This document shows, one piece after another, positions 44,385-53,060 of a DNA stretch of 64,000 nucleotides. Made by a program: the position numbers and the translations under genes. The DNA lies in the NCBI GenBank assembly GCA_946405575.1, contig CAMJHP010000003.1, positions 32,751 through 96,750 of the forward strand, given 5' to 3'. Source of the DNA: an uncultured Bacteroidales bacterium. GTDB lineage: Bacteria > Bacteroidota > Bacteroidia > Bacteroidales > F082. Each line of letters begins with the position of its first letter. The first letter of the stretch is position 1. The notes below the pieces were generated by a model. The model worked only from the letters and a program-made list of their open reading frames with translations, searched no databases and had not been told where the DNA came from.

Positions 44385-44436
44385 CAAAAATATAAACTAC
44401 CTGTTTCAAATCACGGTACAGGCTCAAAGTTTTTTC
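44385..44436 (-). promoter_or_regulatory. shared 52-bp promoter module, copy 2
   Basis: Minus strand: AAAAACTTTGAGCCTGTACC, GTGATTTGAAACAGG, TATATTTTTG. CCTGT/ACAGG within it form an interrupted palindrome. It lies 23 nt before ATG 44362. Confidence 0.7.
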
Positions 44437-44502
44437 GTTTTTTGGTAGATTTTTCAAGAATTCAAATAGTTTTCCTACTTTTGTGCTCTGAAGTCGAGGC
44501 AG

Positions 44503-45205
44503 AGTCCTGAAAGGACGACCCTACCACAAGCGGGGGTGCAACCCTCGCCCAGCGTGGCAGCAGAACCTGTATGCAGGGATGCTGACACGCGCAGCGGGCG
44601 AAGCCCGACAGAACCACCACAGACTCAACCACCATGGGAAGCTCACTTGTAAAAAACGACATCCACATCGTCTTCCACATCAAGTACTACAGCATGGAGA
44701 TACGCGACGAGGACCTTGGCCAAGTGTTCGCCTACATCGGCGACCTCATCCGCAACATGGACGGCCTACCCGTCGAAATCGGTGGTATAGGCAACCATGT
44801 CCACATCCTCACCTCTTTGCCCAAGACCATCATCCTCTCCGACTTCGTGAAACGCATCAAGGCCTACAGCAGCAAGTGGATCAAGACCTTGGACGAACAG
44901 TATTACGAAGGCTTCTGCTGGCAGGCAGGCTATGGAGCCTTCTCGGTGGATTACAGAGGTATAGACCGAGTTGCGCAATATATCCGCACCCAAGCGGAGC
45001 ACCACCACCGCACCGACTGGAGAGACGAATACAAGCAGCTCCTTGACGAGGCTGGCGTTGAATATGACGAGCGGTGGGCGTTTGAGACGGATTGAGGCGG
45101 GTATCGGAGGTTGAAGACTAGTGTTGCACATTCAGCATACCTGTGACCTTCTCTAGTTGCGGAGGTTGAAACCGTCCGATGTTATAGCGCCGTCCTTTCA
45201 GGACT
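44503..45205 (+). mobile_element. RAYT/IS200-like element, apparently complete
   Basis: The ends are AGTCCTGAAAGGACGAC (44503-44519) and GCCGTCCTTTCAGGACT (45189-45205), inverted to each other with one mismatch. Each is itself a small palindrome (GTCCT/AGGAC), as expected for single-strand transposition by Y1 transposases. The left flank of the gene contains further small hairpins (CGGGCGAAGCCCG near 44600). One transposase gene is inside. A 3' remnant of a related element lies at 40400-40580. Confidence 0.75.
44634..45095 (+). CDS. tnpA: IS200/REP-associated tyrosine (Y1, HUH) transposase
   Basis: A 153-residue protein that nicks and rejoins single-stranded DNA at hairpin-flanked ends. It has the HUH motif in IGNHVHILTSLP and the catalytic-tyrosine helix (FSVDYRGIDRVAQYIRTQAE), then HHHRTDW. 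Length and layout are typical of TnpA_IS200 or RAYT proteins. No TnpB is linked. The gene appears intact, so the element may be active. Confidence 0.9.
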   Translation: MGSSLVKNDIHIVFHIKYYSMEIRDEDLGQVFAYIGDLIRNMDGLPVEIGGIGNHVHILTSLPKTIILSDFVKRIKAYSSKWIKTLDEQYYEGFCWQAGYGAFSVDYRGIDRVAQYIRTQAEHHHRTDWRDEYKQLLDEAGVEYDERWAFETD

Positions 45206-45216
45206 TTATAAGCCTA

Positions 45217-46959
45217 TTATTCAACAACTAATCCATTTTTGCGGAGATAATCTATAAAACTTGCAAGAATTGTGTCATTCCGATTAATAATATCACTTTC
45301 GACAAAATCCGAATGCGAATTAGCAAGTTCAATTAATTCGACAATCTTAGTCGGTTCTTTTTTGTTTTGACGCCTATCAAACATTTCACCTCGATAATAT
45401 TTCAGTTTATCACTAAATCGATAATCTGATGCACGGATGTTTATCTTCTTTTCGAGCAATGATTTGTTTCCCAATAGTTCAAGATTCTTGGCATTGTTCA
45501 ATTCGCCAATACGTTTTTTTGCTAAAATATGCTCTATTTCAAAGTTAACCTCATAATCAATCCATGGTTGTTCCTCATTATTAAATGCCCACCATGTAAG
45601 CATCGACTTCGTGATAGCTCGATTATTACCAAAAGAATAATTATCAAGCTGGGAACGTAATGTAATTGGATCAAACAGCCACTCAGAAAATGTAACATCT
45701 CGATGCTCCACTACATTAACCATTTCTGCATAAATTGGCGTACGCAAAGCATTAACGCCGGGGTTGGAAACGGCATAAGCCCAAATAAATGCTGTGATTT
45801 TGTTTAGAAAGACATAAAAAGACTCATCATCTAGCAATCCATCGTTATTTTTGTTTGTCATAAAATAGACAGAAACAAAATATGCCCACATACCATTTGG
45901 AGCATAGTTAAGCACATACAATCTACGGAGTACTCTATCTGAAAACACATCAGTGTTTTGGTCTAAAACAGATTTCCAAAACTCAGCAAGAGACTCTAAT
46001 TCATACAAAGCGTAATCGTTATTTAAGAGAACGTATTTATCTCTCTCATAAAACTTCCTTAAAGCCTCTGTAGTAGAAGATTTAATTCCCTGTTTAGCTC
46101 TCAGATAATACATGTATCTACTAAAAAGCTCGTCTGTAGGAGTTCCATAGATTGGGCGAAAATACTTCCCACAAATATCTTCCAATGCCCGCCAACGTGT
46201 AATAAATTCATCCTTTTGCCCTTTACTCTTATAGTATTTATAAAACTGGGCCTTAAAAATGTCCGCATCGGATAACGGCATTCCGCGGTCATTAAGTGTA
46301 GAGAAAATTCGAAGTGCAGTGTTTTGATTATCCGCCTCAATAGGAAGAAGAATGCAATTATTCAAGAGACGATTGGGAAAATAAGCAAAATATGTAGGGT
46401 ATTCAATTAAAAAATCATTAATTTTCGATTGGAAGAAACGATAGTTCTGTGCATACTTACTCCTCATCTCTTCAGTTGCAATTCCAGTCCTAAGGATTTT
46501 CAGAAATTCATCTTTATCATTGTCAGTCGCAACTTCCGAATCAATTTTTAACTTATCCATAACGGGTTTACGAAACTCATTTGTTTTCCAAATACACAAG
46601 GCTAAATTATCACGAGTGTTTATAGAATTTTCATCCTTCATTTTTCCAAATCTCTCATAAAATGCTCTCAACAGGAGCATTAAAGTGGTCAAACGTTGTT
46701 GACCATCAATAATTTCCATTTTACCATCTTCATTCTTGAATGTTACAATAGGTCCAAGATAATACTCATCATTGTCGCTATCGAACTTTGTATAGTCGTT
46801 TTCGGGAAAAGCGAAGGAAAAAACGTCATCCCATAAGGTTTGACATTCCTTATCACTCCTCCAAGCATACGGACGTTGATAATCTGGAATTAGAAAGTCT
46901 GATTTTCTATCTGAAAACAAATCGAAAATAGTTCTTTGGTCAACATTTAGTTTGCTCAT
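45217..46959 (-). CDS. DUF262/DUF1524 (GmrSD-like) protein
   Basis: A 580-residue protein. The N-terminal DUF262 domain has IPDYQRPYAWRSDKECQTLW and the nucleotide-site motif EIIDGQQRLTTLMLLLRAFY (ParB-like fold). The C-terminal DUF1524 region has EIEHILAKK (HNH-type His) and ELLGNKSLLEKKIN. This is the GmrS-GmrD architecture, known for nucleotide-dependent cleavage of modified phage DNA (type IV restriction). The start at 46959 follows the promoter box (46999-47006). Codon use is AT-rich relative to the housekeeping genes, consistent with horizontal transfer. Confidence 0.85.
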   Translation of the reverse strand: MSKLNVDQRTIFDLFSDRKSDFLIPDYQRPYAWRSDKECQTLWDDVFSFAFPENDYTKFDSDNDEYYLGPIVTFKNEDGKMEIIDGQQRLTTLMLLLRAFYERFGKMKDENSINTRDNLALCIWKTNEFRKPVMDKLKIDSEVATDNDKDEFLKILRTGIATEEMRSKYAQNYRFFQSKINDFLIEYPTYFAYFPNRLLNNCILLPIEADNQNTALRIFSTLNDRGMPLSDADIFKAQFYKYYKSKGQKDEFITRWRALEDICGKYFRPIYGTPTDELFSRYMYYLRAKQGIKSSTTEALRKFYERDKYVLLNNDYALYELESLAEFWKSVLDQNTDVFSDRVLRRLYVLNYAPNGMWAYFVSVYFMTNKNNDGLLDDESFYVFLNKITAFIWAYAVSNPGVNALRTPIYAEMVNVVEHRDVTFSEWLFDPITLRSQLDNYSFGNNRAITKSMLTWWAFNNEEQPWIDYEVNFEIEHILAKKRIGELNNAKNLELLGNKSLLEKKINIRASDYRFSDKLKYYRGEMFDRRQNKKEPTKIVELIELANSHSDFVESDIINRNDTILASFIDYLRKNGLVVE

Positions 46960-47035
46960 TTTATGTATTATTGGATTATAATTTGTTATTTTTTGTTGCA
47001 AAGATATACATTAACATGATACACGGCACTGTTCC

Positions 47036-47737
47036 TTATAACAATTTCAATTCCTTCACCAACTCATCCACCCCTTCCACCGCCTTCGCCTTAATATGCT
47101 GAAATCCAGCGGGCAGGCCGCCTTTCAGGTCTTTCGGGTCAATCAGAAACTTGGGAATTTCACTCGGAGCATATTCGACCAATCCCGCCGCTGGATACAC
47201 CACCAACGAAGTGCCGACGACCACAAAGATGTCGGCTTGTTGCACCCAATACTCTGCCAAATCCATACCATCGACATACTCGCCAAACCATACGATATAT
47301 GGCCGCAGTTGCGAACCATCGGCGGCTTTATCACCTAATCGAATAGGGACATCAAGCGGATAGTCCTTGATACAATTGGGGTCGAGGCGGTTGCGCGAAG
47401 AAGTCACCTTGCTTAGCTCGCCGTGAAGATGCAGCACCTTGCTGCTGCCCGCCCTTTCGTGAAGATTGTCCACATTCTGGGTGATGATGGTCACATCGTA
47501 TCGCTTTTCCAAATCGGCCAAAACTCGATGGGCATGATTCGGTTCCACTTCTAACAGGTTTTTCCGACGGGCATTGTAGAAATCAAGCACAGCCTGAGGG
47601 TCTTCCTCAAAGCCCTCAACGCTGGCCAACTTCATGGCATCATATTTTCCCCACATCCCATTGGCATCACGAAAAGTAGGGATTCCGCTCTCGGCGCTGA
47701 TGCCAGCGCCAGTGAAGACTACGAGTTTTTGTCGCAT
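47036..47737 (-). CDS. Sir2-family NAD-dependent protein deacylase
   Basis: A 233-residue sirtuin: VVFTGAGISAESGIPTFRD (NAD site), ITQNVDNLHERAGS, catalytic His in VLHLHGEL, and VVGTSLVVYPAAGL. The four zinc-binding cysteines of many sirtuins are absent, as in some small bacterial members. I start at ATG 47737 because a promoter box (TATTTTTG, 47768-47761) lies inside the longer reading frame, so the gene is likely read separately from the HIRAN gene just upstream. It may be a housekeeping deacylase rather than a defence NADase. Confidence 0.88.
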   Translation of the reverse strand: MRQKLVVFTGAGISAESGIPTFRDANGMWGKYDAMKLASVEGFEEDPQAVLDFYNARRKNLLEVEPNHAHRVLADLEKRYDVTIITQNVDNLHERAGSSKVLHLHGELSKVTSSRNRLDPNCIKDYPLDVPIRLGDKAADGSQLRPYIVWFGEYVDGMDLAEYWVQQADIFVVVGTSLVVYPAAGLVEYAPSEIPKFLIDPKDLKGGLPAGFQHIKAKAVEGVDELVKELKLL

Positions 47738-47778
47738 GAGAAAAGAGCTTTCTGTTTCTGCAAAAATACGCAAAAACA

Positions 47779-48129
47779 TCAAACTATCTCATTTCTCTTC
47801 ACCTTAATTACCAGATGCACCTGCTGCTCAGGATGCGCCCGCTCGTCGAGTTGGTTGATGCGGCACTCGAAGATGTTGGCATAACCCATGTCCATCATTA
47901 AGGCGATGGTGTTGTTTTGGGAACGTGGGATGTAGCCGAGGCAGACTTGCTCATCATTCTCTTGGTCGTTGTAGCAGACCATCACCGCATTGGGGTCGTA
48001 GCGGTTGTCGGTCTCGCGCACCAGTTCCACTTTCGTCCCGACCTTCAACTTGTCCCAAACCTCGTCGGCTTCGTGATACATCCTTCCCGCCAGATGGCAG
48101 TCCATGAAATACTTCTTTTTTGCTTCCAT
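47779..48129 (-). CDS. HIRAN-domain protein
   Basis: A 116-residue stand-alone HIRAN domain: FMDCHLAGRMYHEADEVWDK, VGTKVELVRETDNRYDPNAV, and VCLGYIPRSQNN. In helicases such as HLTF this fold binds 3' single-stranded DNA ends; stand-alone bacterial forms are found with repair and defence genes. I start at ATG 48129; ATG 48156 is possible but would leave almost no leader after the promoter module (copy 3, 48169-48220). Confidence 0.8.
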   Translation of the reverse strand: MEAKKKYFMDCHLAGRMYHEADEVWDKLKVGTKVELVRETDNRYDPNAVMVCYNDQENDEQVCLGYIPRSQNNTIALMMDMGYANIFECRINQLDERAHPEQQVHLVIKVKRNEIV

Positions 48130-48168
48130 AATTTTGTTGTTTTTAGGGTTTGACATCGAATTACGAGG

Positions 48169-48220
48169 CAAAAATAGAAGCATGTTGTTCCAAATCACGG
48201 CACAGGCTCAGAGTTTTTTC
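48169..48220 (-). promoter_or_regulatory. shared 52-bp promoter module, copy 3
   Basis: Minus strand: AAAAACTCTGAGCCTGTGCC, GTGATTTGGAACA, TATTTTTG (48176-48169). The same 31-bp spacing is kept between the two boxes. It drives the HIRAN gene. Confidence 0.65.
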
Positions 48221-48315
48221 GTTTTTTTACGAATTTCCAAAAATCGATAATTTATGTAGCTCATTTTCAAACAACAAATGATTTTCCAGTCTCAAAGTCT
48301 TGTTTCACACAGATT

Positions 48316-48387
48316 ACACGGATTTCACGGATTTTCTGCCTGCGGCAGCCGCTCAACATCGGCGAGCAACTTCTGTGAAATCCGTGT
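48316..48387. repeat. inverted repeat of the CACGGATTTCAC type
   Basis: ACACGGATTTCACGGA (48316-48331) and TCTGTGAAATCCGTGT (48372-48387) match at 15 of 16 positions around a 40-nt loop that includes a small hairpin. It lies between the WYL regulator gene and the HIRAN promoter and looks like a dispersed intergenic palindrome. Confidence 0.65.
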
Positions 48388-48413
48388 GACATTAAAATCA
48401 ATCTTCTGATCTA

Positions 48414-49334
48414 CTAGAGCGTTCTTGTTTGATACATCTTTGCCGAATCCTCATGCCATTGCCGTATTTCGTCGGCCAACCATTGCGGTTCAAGCACTTT
48501 CAGCCACGCACCTCGCGATAGCAGCTGCCCCTTGAAGTCGGTGGTGGGACGCAAGAAGAGTTCAAAGTCAGCAAAGTCTTGTTGCTCATCGCATTGGAGT
48601 TCCTTTTGCGTGTGGTGCAAAGGCAAGTCGCGCAGATAATACCGCTCCATGCCAAAGGCACGAAGCACTATGTGCACGGGCTGGCTACCATCACCGATGA
48701 CCACGCCATAACACTCACCGAAGAATTCCGTCGCATCAAAGTCGCTGTCCATTTTGAAGGTCTCCTCAATCACCGAGATGTCTTCCATCCTATCGAACGA
48801 GAACATGGCAAAGCCGCCATCGTCGAAACGCCCCAACAGATACCATCGTTGCCGGAACAACTTGATACAATACGGCGACAAGTTGAAAGTCCTCGACTCC
48901 TTGGCTTGGTAACGCCGATACCGCACCGTGACTTTCTTGCCTTCATTCATGGCATGAAGCACCCGCTCCAGCAGCTCGCCATTGGATGGGATGTTTTCGA
49001 GCACGATGCGGCGTTGCAAGCCCATGCTCTCGCTGATGAGGTTGTTCACCGTCAGCGTGGAAAGCATCCAGTTCTGCACCGAGTCCTCGTGCAACACCTC
49101 CTCGTTGCCGATGAAATAACGGTAGCCATCCCTCCTATCGCAGTCGATGTAGATGCCGAAGATGTCCTCGATGGCGTCCTTGTGGCGGTTGAAGGTGGTG
49201 CGACTCAACGGGATGCCTTCGCTCATCTCCGTCCGCAGCCATCTCTCGTTGATGTCGGCAAACGAAATCCGTTTGGCACTGTGAATGGTGTTCACCAACC
49301 AAATGTATTCCTTGAATAATGCAGGAGTTCGCAT
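48414..49334 (-). CDS. WYL-domain transcriptional regulator
   Basis: A 306-residue regulator. The N-terminal ~80 residues form a winged-helix-like DNA-binding part (LSRTTFNRHKDAIEDIFGIY, CDRRDGYRYFI). The WYL domain spans ~125-215 (VRYRRYQAKESRTFNLSPYC, RQRWYLLGRFDD), with a C-terminal extension (VLRAFGMERYYLRDLPLHHT). WYL proteins sense nucleic-acid ligands and often control defence genes, which fits the neighbouring island. It is transcribed in the same direction as the sirtuin and HIRAN genes. Confidence 0.88.
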   Translation of the reverse strand: MRTPALFKEYIWLVNTIHSAKRISFADINERWLRTEMSEGIPLSRTTFNRHKDAIEDIFGIYIDCDRRDGYRYFIGNEEVLHEDSVQNWMLSTLTVNNLISESMGLQRRIVLENIPSNGELLERVLHAMNEGKKVTVRYRRYQAKESRTFNLSPYCIKLFRQRWYLLGRFDDGGFAMFSFDRMEDISVIEETFKMDSDFDATEFFGECYGVVIGDGSQPVHIVLRAFGMERYYLRDLPLHHTQKELQCDEQQDFADFELFLRPTTDFKGQLLSRGAWLKVLEPQWLADEIRQWHEDSAKMYQTRTL

Positions 49335-49417
49335 ATTCTATCTATTCATTCATACGAGAAATGCCGACACTAAGCCATACGAGCGGTTTCATCCCTCGCA
49401 TCCAAAAAAGTGTAGTT

Positions 49418-50446
49418 CTATTGATTCAGCAATGCTTTTAGTGTTGAGGCGAAAGCATGAATGTCTTCCTCCGTCGTATCAAATGCGCACATCCAGCGGA
49501 CCACATCGGCGTCTTCGTCCCAGTCATAGAAGAAATAATGGTTCTGTAACTCCTTCCATACCTTTTTAGGCAGCTGTGCAAAGACACCATTGGCCTGCAC
49601 GGGATAAACGACTTTCACACCCGGAATGTCTTTCACTGCACTATAGAGCAGCTGCGCCATCTTGTTGCTATGCTCCGCATTGCGACGCCATAAATCGTTC
49701 TCGAAATAGGCATCAAACTGTGCCGCAATGAAACGCATCTTCGAGCAGAGCTGCATAGCCTGCTTGCGACGGTATTTGAAATCAGGGCAAAGGTCAGGAT
49801 TAAGCAATACTACCGCCTCCCCCATCATCAAGCCGTTCTTTGTGCCGCCAAAGGAGACGGCATCCACACCAAGGTCGGTGGTCATCTCCTTGAAAGTGCA
49901 ACCCAAGGACACGGCGGCGTTGCCCAGACGGGCACCGTCGATATGGACGTACAAATTGTATTCTCTCGCCAAGCCCACGATGGCCTTGATCTCGTCTAAG
50001 GTGTACAAGGTACCCAATTCTGTTGGTTGAGTGATACTGATGACCTTGGGCTGTGAGTGATGTTCGAAACCGAAGCCATGCAGACGGGTCTTTATCAAAG
50101 CTGGGGTCAGCTTGCCATCGGGTGTGTCAACCGTCAGTAAGCGGCAACCCACGATGCGTTGCGGGGCTCCACATTCATCCACATTGATATGGGCGGTCTC
50201 GGCACATACCACGGCCTCGTGAGAGTTGGCCATTGCATCAATGCACAAGGTGTTACAGCCCGTTCCATTAAAGGCAAAGAAGACCCTTGCCTGCTTGCCA
50301 AACTGCTCGCGGAACTTGGCTTCCGTGGCCGCACAGTATTCATCATCGCCATAAGCCAACGCGTGTTCTTTGTTCACACGAGCAATGGCTTCCATCACCT
50401 CGGGACAGATGCCCGAATGGTTGTCACTTCCGAATCCTCTTTTCAT
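49418..50446 (-). CDS. ltaE: threonine aldolase (PLP-dependent)
   Basis: Cleaves threonine or allo-threonine to glycine and acetaldehyde. The 342 residues show the beta-eliminating-lyase fold: GDDEYCAATEAKFREQFGKQ, FAFNGTGCN, VHIDGARLGNAA, and the PLP lysine in SFGGTKNGLMMGEAV. Length is normal for low-specificity L-threonine aldolase. It marks the return to conserved genes after the island; a REP-like palindrome lies directly upstream. Confidence 0.9.
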   Translation of the reverse strand: MKRGFGSDNHSGICPEVMEAIARVNKEHALAYGDDEYCAATEAKFREQFGKQARVFFAFNGTGCNTLCIDAMANSHEAVVCAETAHINVDECGAPQRIVGCRLLTVDTPDGKLTPALIKTRLHGFGFEHHSQPKVISITQPTELGTLYTLDEIKAIVGLAREYNLYVHIDGARLGNAAVSLGCTFKEMTTDLGVDAVSFGGTKNGLMMGEAVVLLNPDLCPDFKYRRKQAMQLCSKMRFIAAQFDAYFENDLWRRNAEHSNKMAQLLYSAVKDIPGVKVVYPVQANGVFAQLPKKVWKELQNHYFFYDWDEDADVVRWMCAFDTTEEDIHAFASTLKALLNQ

Positions 50447-50483
50447 TGTTAGTTGTTCAGTTAGTCAGTTGTTCAGTTGACAC

Positions 50484-50556
50484 GAGACTACAAGACTGCG
50501 GGACTATGGGACAAACCAAAGTCTCGAAGTCCCGTAGTCTCGCGGTCTCGCGTCAA
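50484..50556. repeat. REP-like palindrome (GACTGCGGGACT type)
   Basis: GACACGAGACTACAAGACTG and CGGGACTATGGGAC are followed, after a short loop, by inverted matches (GTCTCGAAGTCCCG, AGTCTCGCGGTCTCGCGTC). The same family is found inside chrA at 29252-29328. Confidence 0.65.
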
Positions 50557-50557
50557 A

Positions 50558-51943
50558 TTATACCATTTTCTTTGCTTCTTCCAAAATCATATTGGCAAAG
50601 CGTTCGGCCTCGGCCTCTGTCTTGCCTTCGCTATAGATGCGGATAATCGGCTCGGTATTCGACTTGCGCAGATGTACCCAGCCTTCCTCGAAATCAATCT
50701 TCACACCGTCAATGGTGGTCACCTTTTCGTTCTTGAACTTCTCGGCGAACTTGGCCAAAATACCATCTACATCGGTCGTGGGCGTGAGTTGAATCTTATT
50801 TTTCGACATCACATAGAGTGGATAGGTTTGCTTCAGTTCAGAACACTTCACCTTTTTCTCAGCCAACTGAGTCAGGAACAAAGCCGTTCCAACGAGAGCA
50901 TCACGACCATAGTGCAGTTCAGGATAGATGACGCCACCGTTGCCTTCGCCACCGATGACGGCACCCACTTCCTTCATCTTCTCCACCACGTTAACTTCGC
51001 CCACAGCAGCGGCAAAATATTGCTGGCCATGCTTTTGTGTCACATCACGCAAAGCTCTTGTTGAAGACAGGTTGCTTACAGTTGGTCCCGGGGTATGTTT
51101 CAAGATGAAGTCGGCTACCGAAACTAAAGTGTACTCCTCGCCAAACAGTTCACCGTCCTCCTTGACAAAGACCAGACGGTCCACATCGGGGTCGACGACC
51201 ACACCAAAGTCGCAGCCCTGCTCCTTGACGTAGCGGCAAATGTCAGTAAGGTTCTGAGCCAATGGTTCAGGTGTATGGGCGAACTTACCAGTAGGCTCAC
51301 AGTTGAGTTCAAGCACTTCTTTCACGCCAAGTGCACGCAGCATCTTGGGGATGGCAATGCCACCCGTCGAATTGACGGCATCCACGGCCACCTTGAAGTT
51401 GGCTTTCTCAATCACCTCTTTATTGACCAAAGGCAATTTACAAACCATCTCCACATGCTTGTCCATCCAGCCATCAATCTGTTGATAACTACCAATCTCT
51501 TCAATCGGAACAAAATCGAAATCGTCCTTAGCAGCCACATCAAGCAGCCAGGCGCCTTCTGCGGCAGAGATAAACTCACCCTTTTCGTTGAGCAACTTCA
51601 AGGCATTCCATTGTGCAGGGTTATGACTGGCGGTGAGGATGATACCTGCATCGGCTTTCAAACCTGTGACAGCGATTTCAGTTGTAGGTGTAGTGCTCAG
51701 GCCAATATCAAGCACGTCGGCACCCATAGCCTGTAAAGTGCCACAGACCACCTGATTGACAAAGAAGCCTGAAAGGCGAGCGTCGCGACCGACAACGATT
51801 TTGGGGCGTTTTACACCTTTATGATGTTGCACAAATTTGACAAAAGCGGCAGTGAATTTCACCATGTCGATTGGCGTGAGATTGTCGCCCGGCTGGCCGC
51901 CAATGGTACCACGAATGCCGGAAATGGATTTGATGAGTGTCAT
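50558..51943 (-). CDS. glmM: phosphoglucosamine mutase
   Basis: Interconverts glucosamine-6-phosphate and glucosamine-1-phosphate for UDP-GlcNAc and peptidoglycan synthesis. The 461 residues have the phosphohexomutase motifs: LIKSISGIRGTIGG, active-site serine in ILTASHNPAQWN, metal loop DPDVDRLVF, sugar loop GGEGNGGVIYPE, and phosphate-binding RKSNTEPIIRIY. It is last in the mutL-containing gene run, 3 bp after the upstream gene. GlmM rather than ManB/Pgm is chosen from the sugar loop and overall likeness. Confidence 0.88.
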   Translation of the reverse strand: MTLIKSISGIRGTIGGQPGDNLTPIDMVKFTAAFVKFVQHHKGVKRPKIVVGRDARLSGFFVNQVVCGTLQAMGADVLDIGLSTTPTTEIAVTGLKADAGIILTASHNPAQWNALKLLNEKGEFISAAEGAWLLDVAAKDDFDFVPIEEIGSYQQIDGWMDKHVEMVCKLPLVNKEVIEKANFKVAVDAVNSTGGIAIPKMLRALGVKEVLELNCEPTGKFAHTPEPLAQNLTDICRYVKEQGCDFGVVVDPDVDRLVFVKEDGELFGEEYTLVSVADFILKHTPGPTVSNLSSTRALRDVTQKHGQQYFAAAVGEVNVVEKMKEVGAVIGGEGNGGVIYPELHYGRDALVGTALFLTQLAEKKVKCSELKQTYPLYVMSKNKIQLTPTTDVDGILAKFAEKFKNEKVTTIDGVKIDFEEGWVHLRKSNTEPIIRIYSEGKTEAEAERFANMILEEAKKMV

Positions 51944-51946
51944 ATT

Positions 51947-53059
51947 TTACTGAATTTTAAAATCTAAAATGATTGGATAATGGTCAGAAGCCTTGTAGCG
52001 GTAACGTCTAAAATTGAGCGGTGTCACTCCTTCGTTAGCCCAAATATAATCGATGCGAAGCAGTGGAAGCTTTCCTGCATATGTAGGTTTAATACCTCTT
52101 CCCACCTTGGTAAACGTATCCATAAAACCAGCTTTTTGCATCTGTCTATAATTGTATGAAAGCGGCGGTTCATTGAAATCACCACACATAATGACAGGAT
52201 GTTCGACAGGTGGCATTCCATCCAACACTTTAACAAGTTGCTCACTACGCCGCTTGAAGGCATAACCTAATTTATTGATTACCTTCTTCCCAACAGTATC
52301 GAGGTCGTTTTGTCGATCTGTGGTATTCATCAAAATGTCAATCTCGTCATCTGTAATGGAATATGAAAGCAGATGCACATTGGCAACATAAAATTTTCCC
52401 TTCTCCCCTGCATCCACCGACACCATCACGCCATAAGTACTTTCCTTGCCGAATCCCGAATCCTCACTAACCTTTGCAATAGGATACTTTGAAAAAATCA
52501 CATTACCCGCATAATTCCTCTTTCTATTATAATAAACATACTGGAAACCAGCCCCTTCTGCAAATTCCTTAATACATTGAGGTCGAGTAGAGCCAGGCCT
52601 AAAACCACCAAATTCCTGACAACACAAGATATCAGGAGCCTGATCACTAACCATTTTCATCAACTGATTGGCAAAACTCTCTTTGTCCGTTTTTTTGTCA
52701 ACATGACAAAAGTTATGCAAATTGTAACTCATTATACGGATACTATTGTCAGCCTCCAGCTTTGAGCCAAAGGAATATGACTTGGCAATGCCAGGGATAG
52801 CGATAAGCAATGCCACAAACGAAATCCATGCTTTTTTTGACCAAAGCAAAATCAAAAAAACAAAAATCAATATATTATAGGCAAGAACGACCCAAAATGC
52901 CAAGCCAAAAGTCGTTGTCCAGACGAATTGTTTCGGATCGATATAGGCATTGACGACACTCAACACCATCGCCACCAAACCAATTAGCGCTAAAATGGTC
53001 AGGACGAAGACCAACAACTTGCCGAAAAAGCCTCTATCTTTTTTCTCTCGTTCCCCCAT
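51947..53059 (-). CDS. membrane-anchored endonuclease/exonuclease/phosphatase family protein
   Basis: A 370-residue protein: two or three N-terminal membrane segments (LLVFVLTILALIGLVAMVL, FWVVLAYNILIFVFLILLW) and an EEP catalytic domain with RIMSYNLHNF, DILCCQEFGG, VIMCGDFNEPP and SDHYPIILDF. The active-site residues (Asn, Glu, Asp-x-Asn, Asp-His) are present. The substrate could be a phospholipid, nucleic acid or phosphoester; not determinable. It is packed between the rhomboid gene and glmM with gaps of 1-3 bp. Confidence 0.85.
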   Translation of the reverse strand: MGEREKKDRGFFGKLLVFVLTILALIGLVAMVLSVVNAYIDPKQFVWTTTFGLAFWVVLAYNILIFVFLILLWSKKAWISFVALLIAIPGIAKSYSFGSKLEADNSIRIMSYNLHNFCHVDKKTDKESFANQLMKMVSDQAPDILCCQEFGGFRPGSTRPQCIKEFAEGAGFQYVYYNRKRNYAGNVIFSKYPIAKVSEDSGFGKESTYGVMVSVDAGEKGKFYVANVHLLSYSITDDEIDILMNTTDRQNDLDTVGKKVINKLGYAFKRRSEQLVKVLDGMPPVEHPVIMCGDFNEPPLSYNYRQMQKAGFMDTFTKVGRGIKPTYAGKLPLLRIDYIWANEGVTPLNFRRYRYKASDHYPIILDFKIQ

Positions 53060-53060
53060 T

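Noticed and set aside
47036..48129. Sirtuin and HIRAN genes as a fused or coupled NADase defence module
   Set aside because: The longer sirtuin start that would overlap HIRAN lies upstream of a good promoter box; the sirtuin keeps normal deacylase motifs, so a coupled toxin role is not supported.
50488..50646. Plus-strand ORFs through the REP-like palindrome before glmM end
   Set aside because: Composition is driven by the palindrome (Ser/Arg/Gln-rich) and the frames run antisense into glmM.
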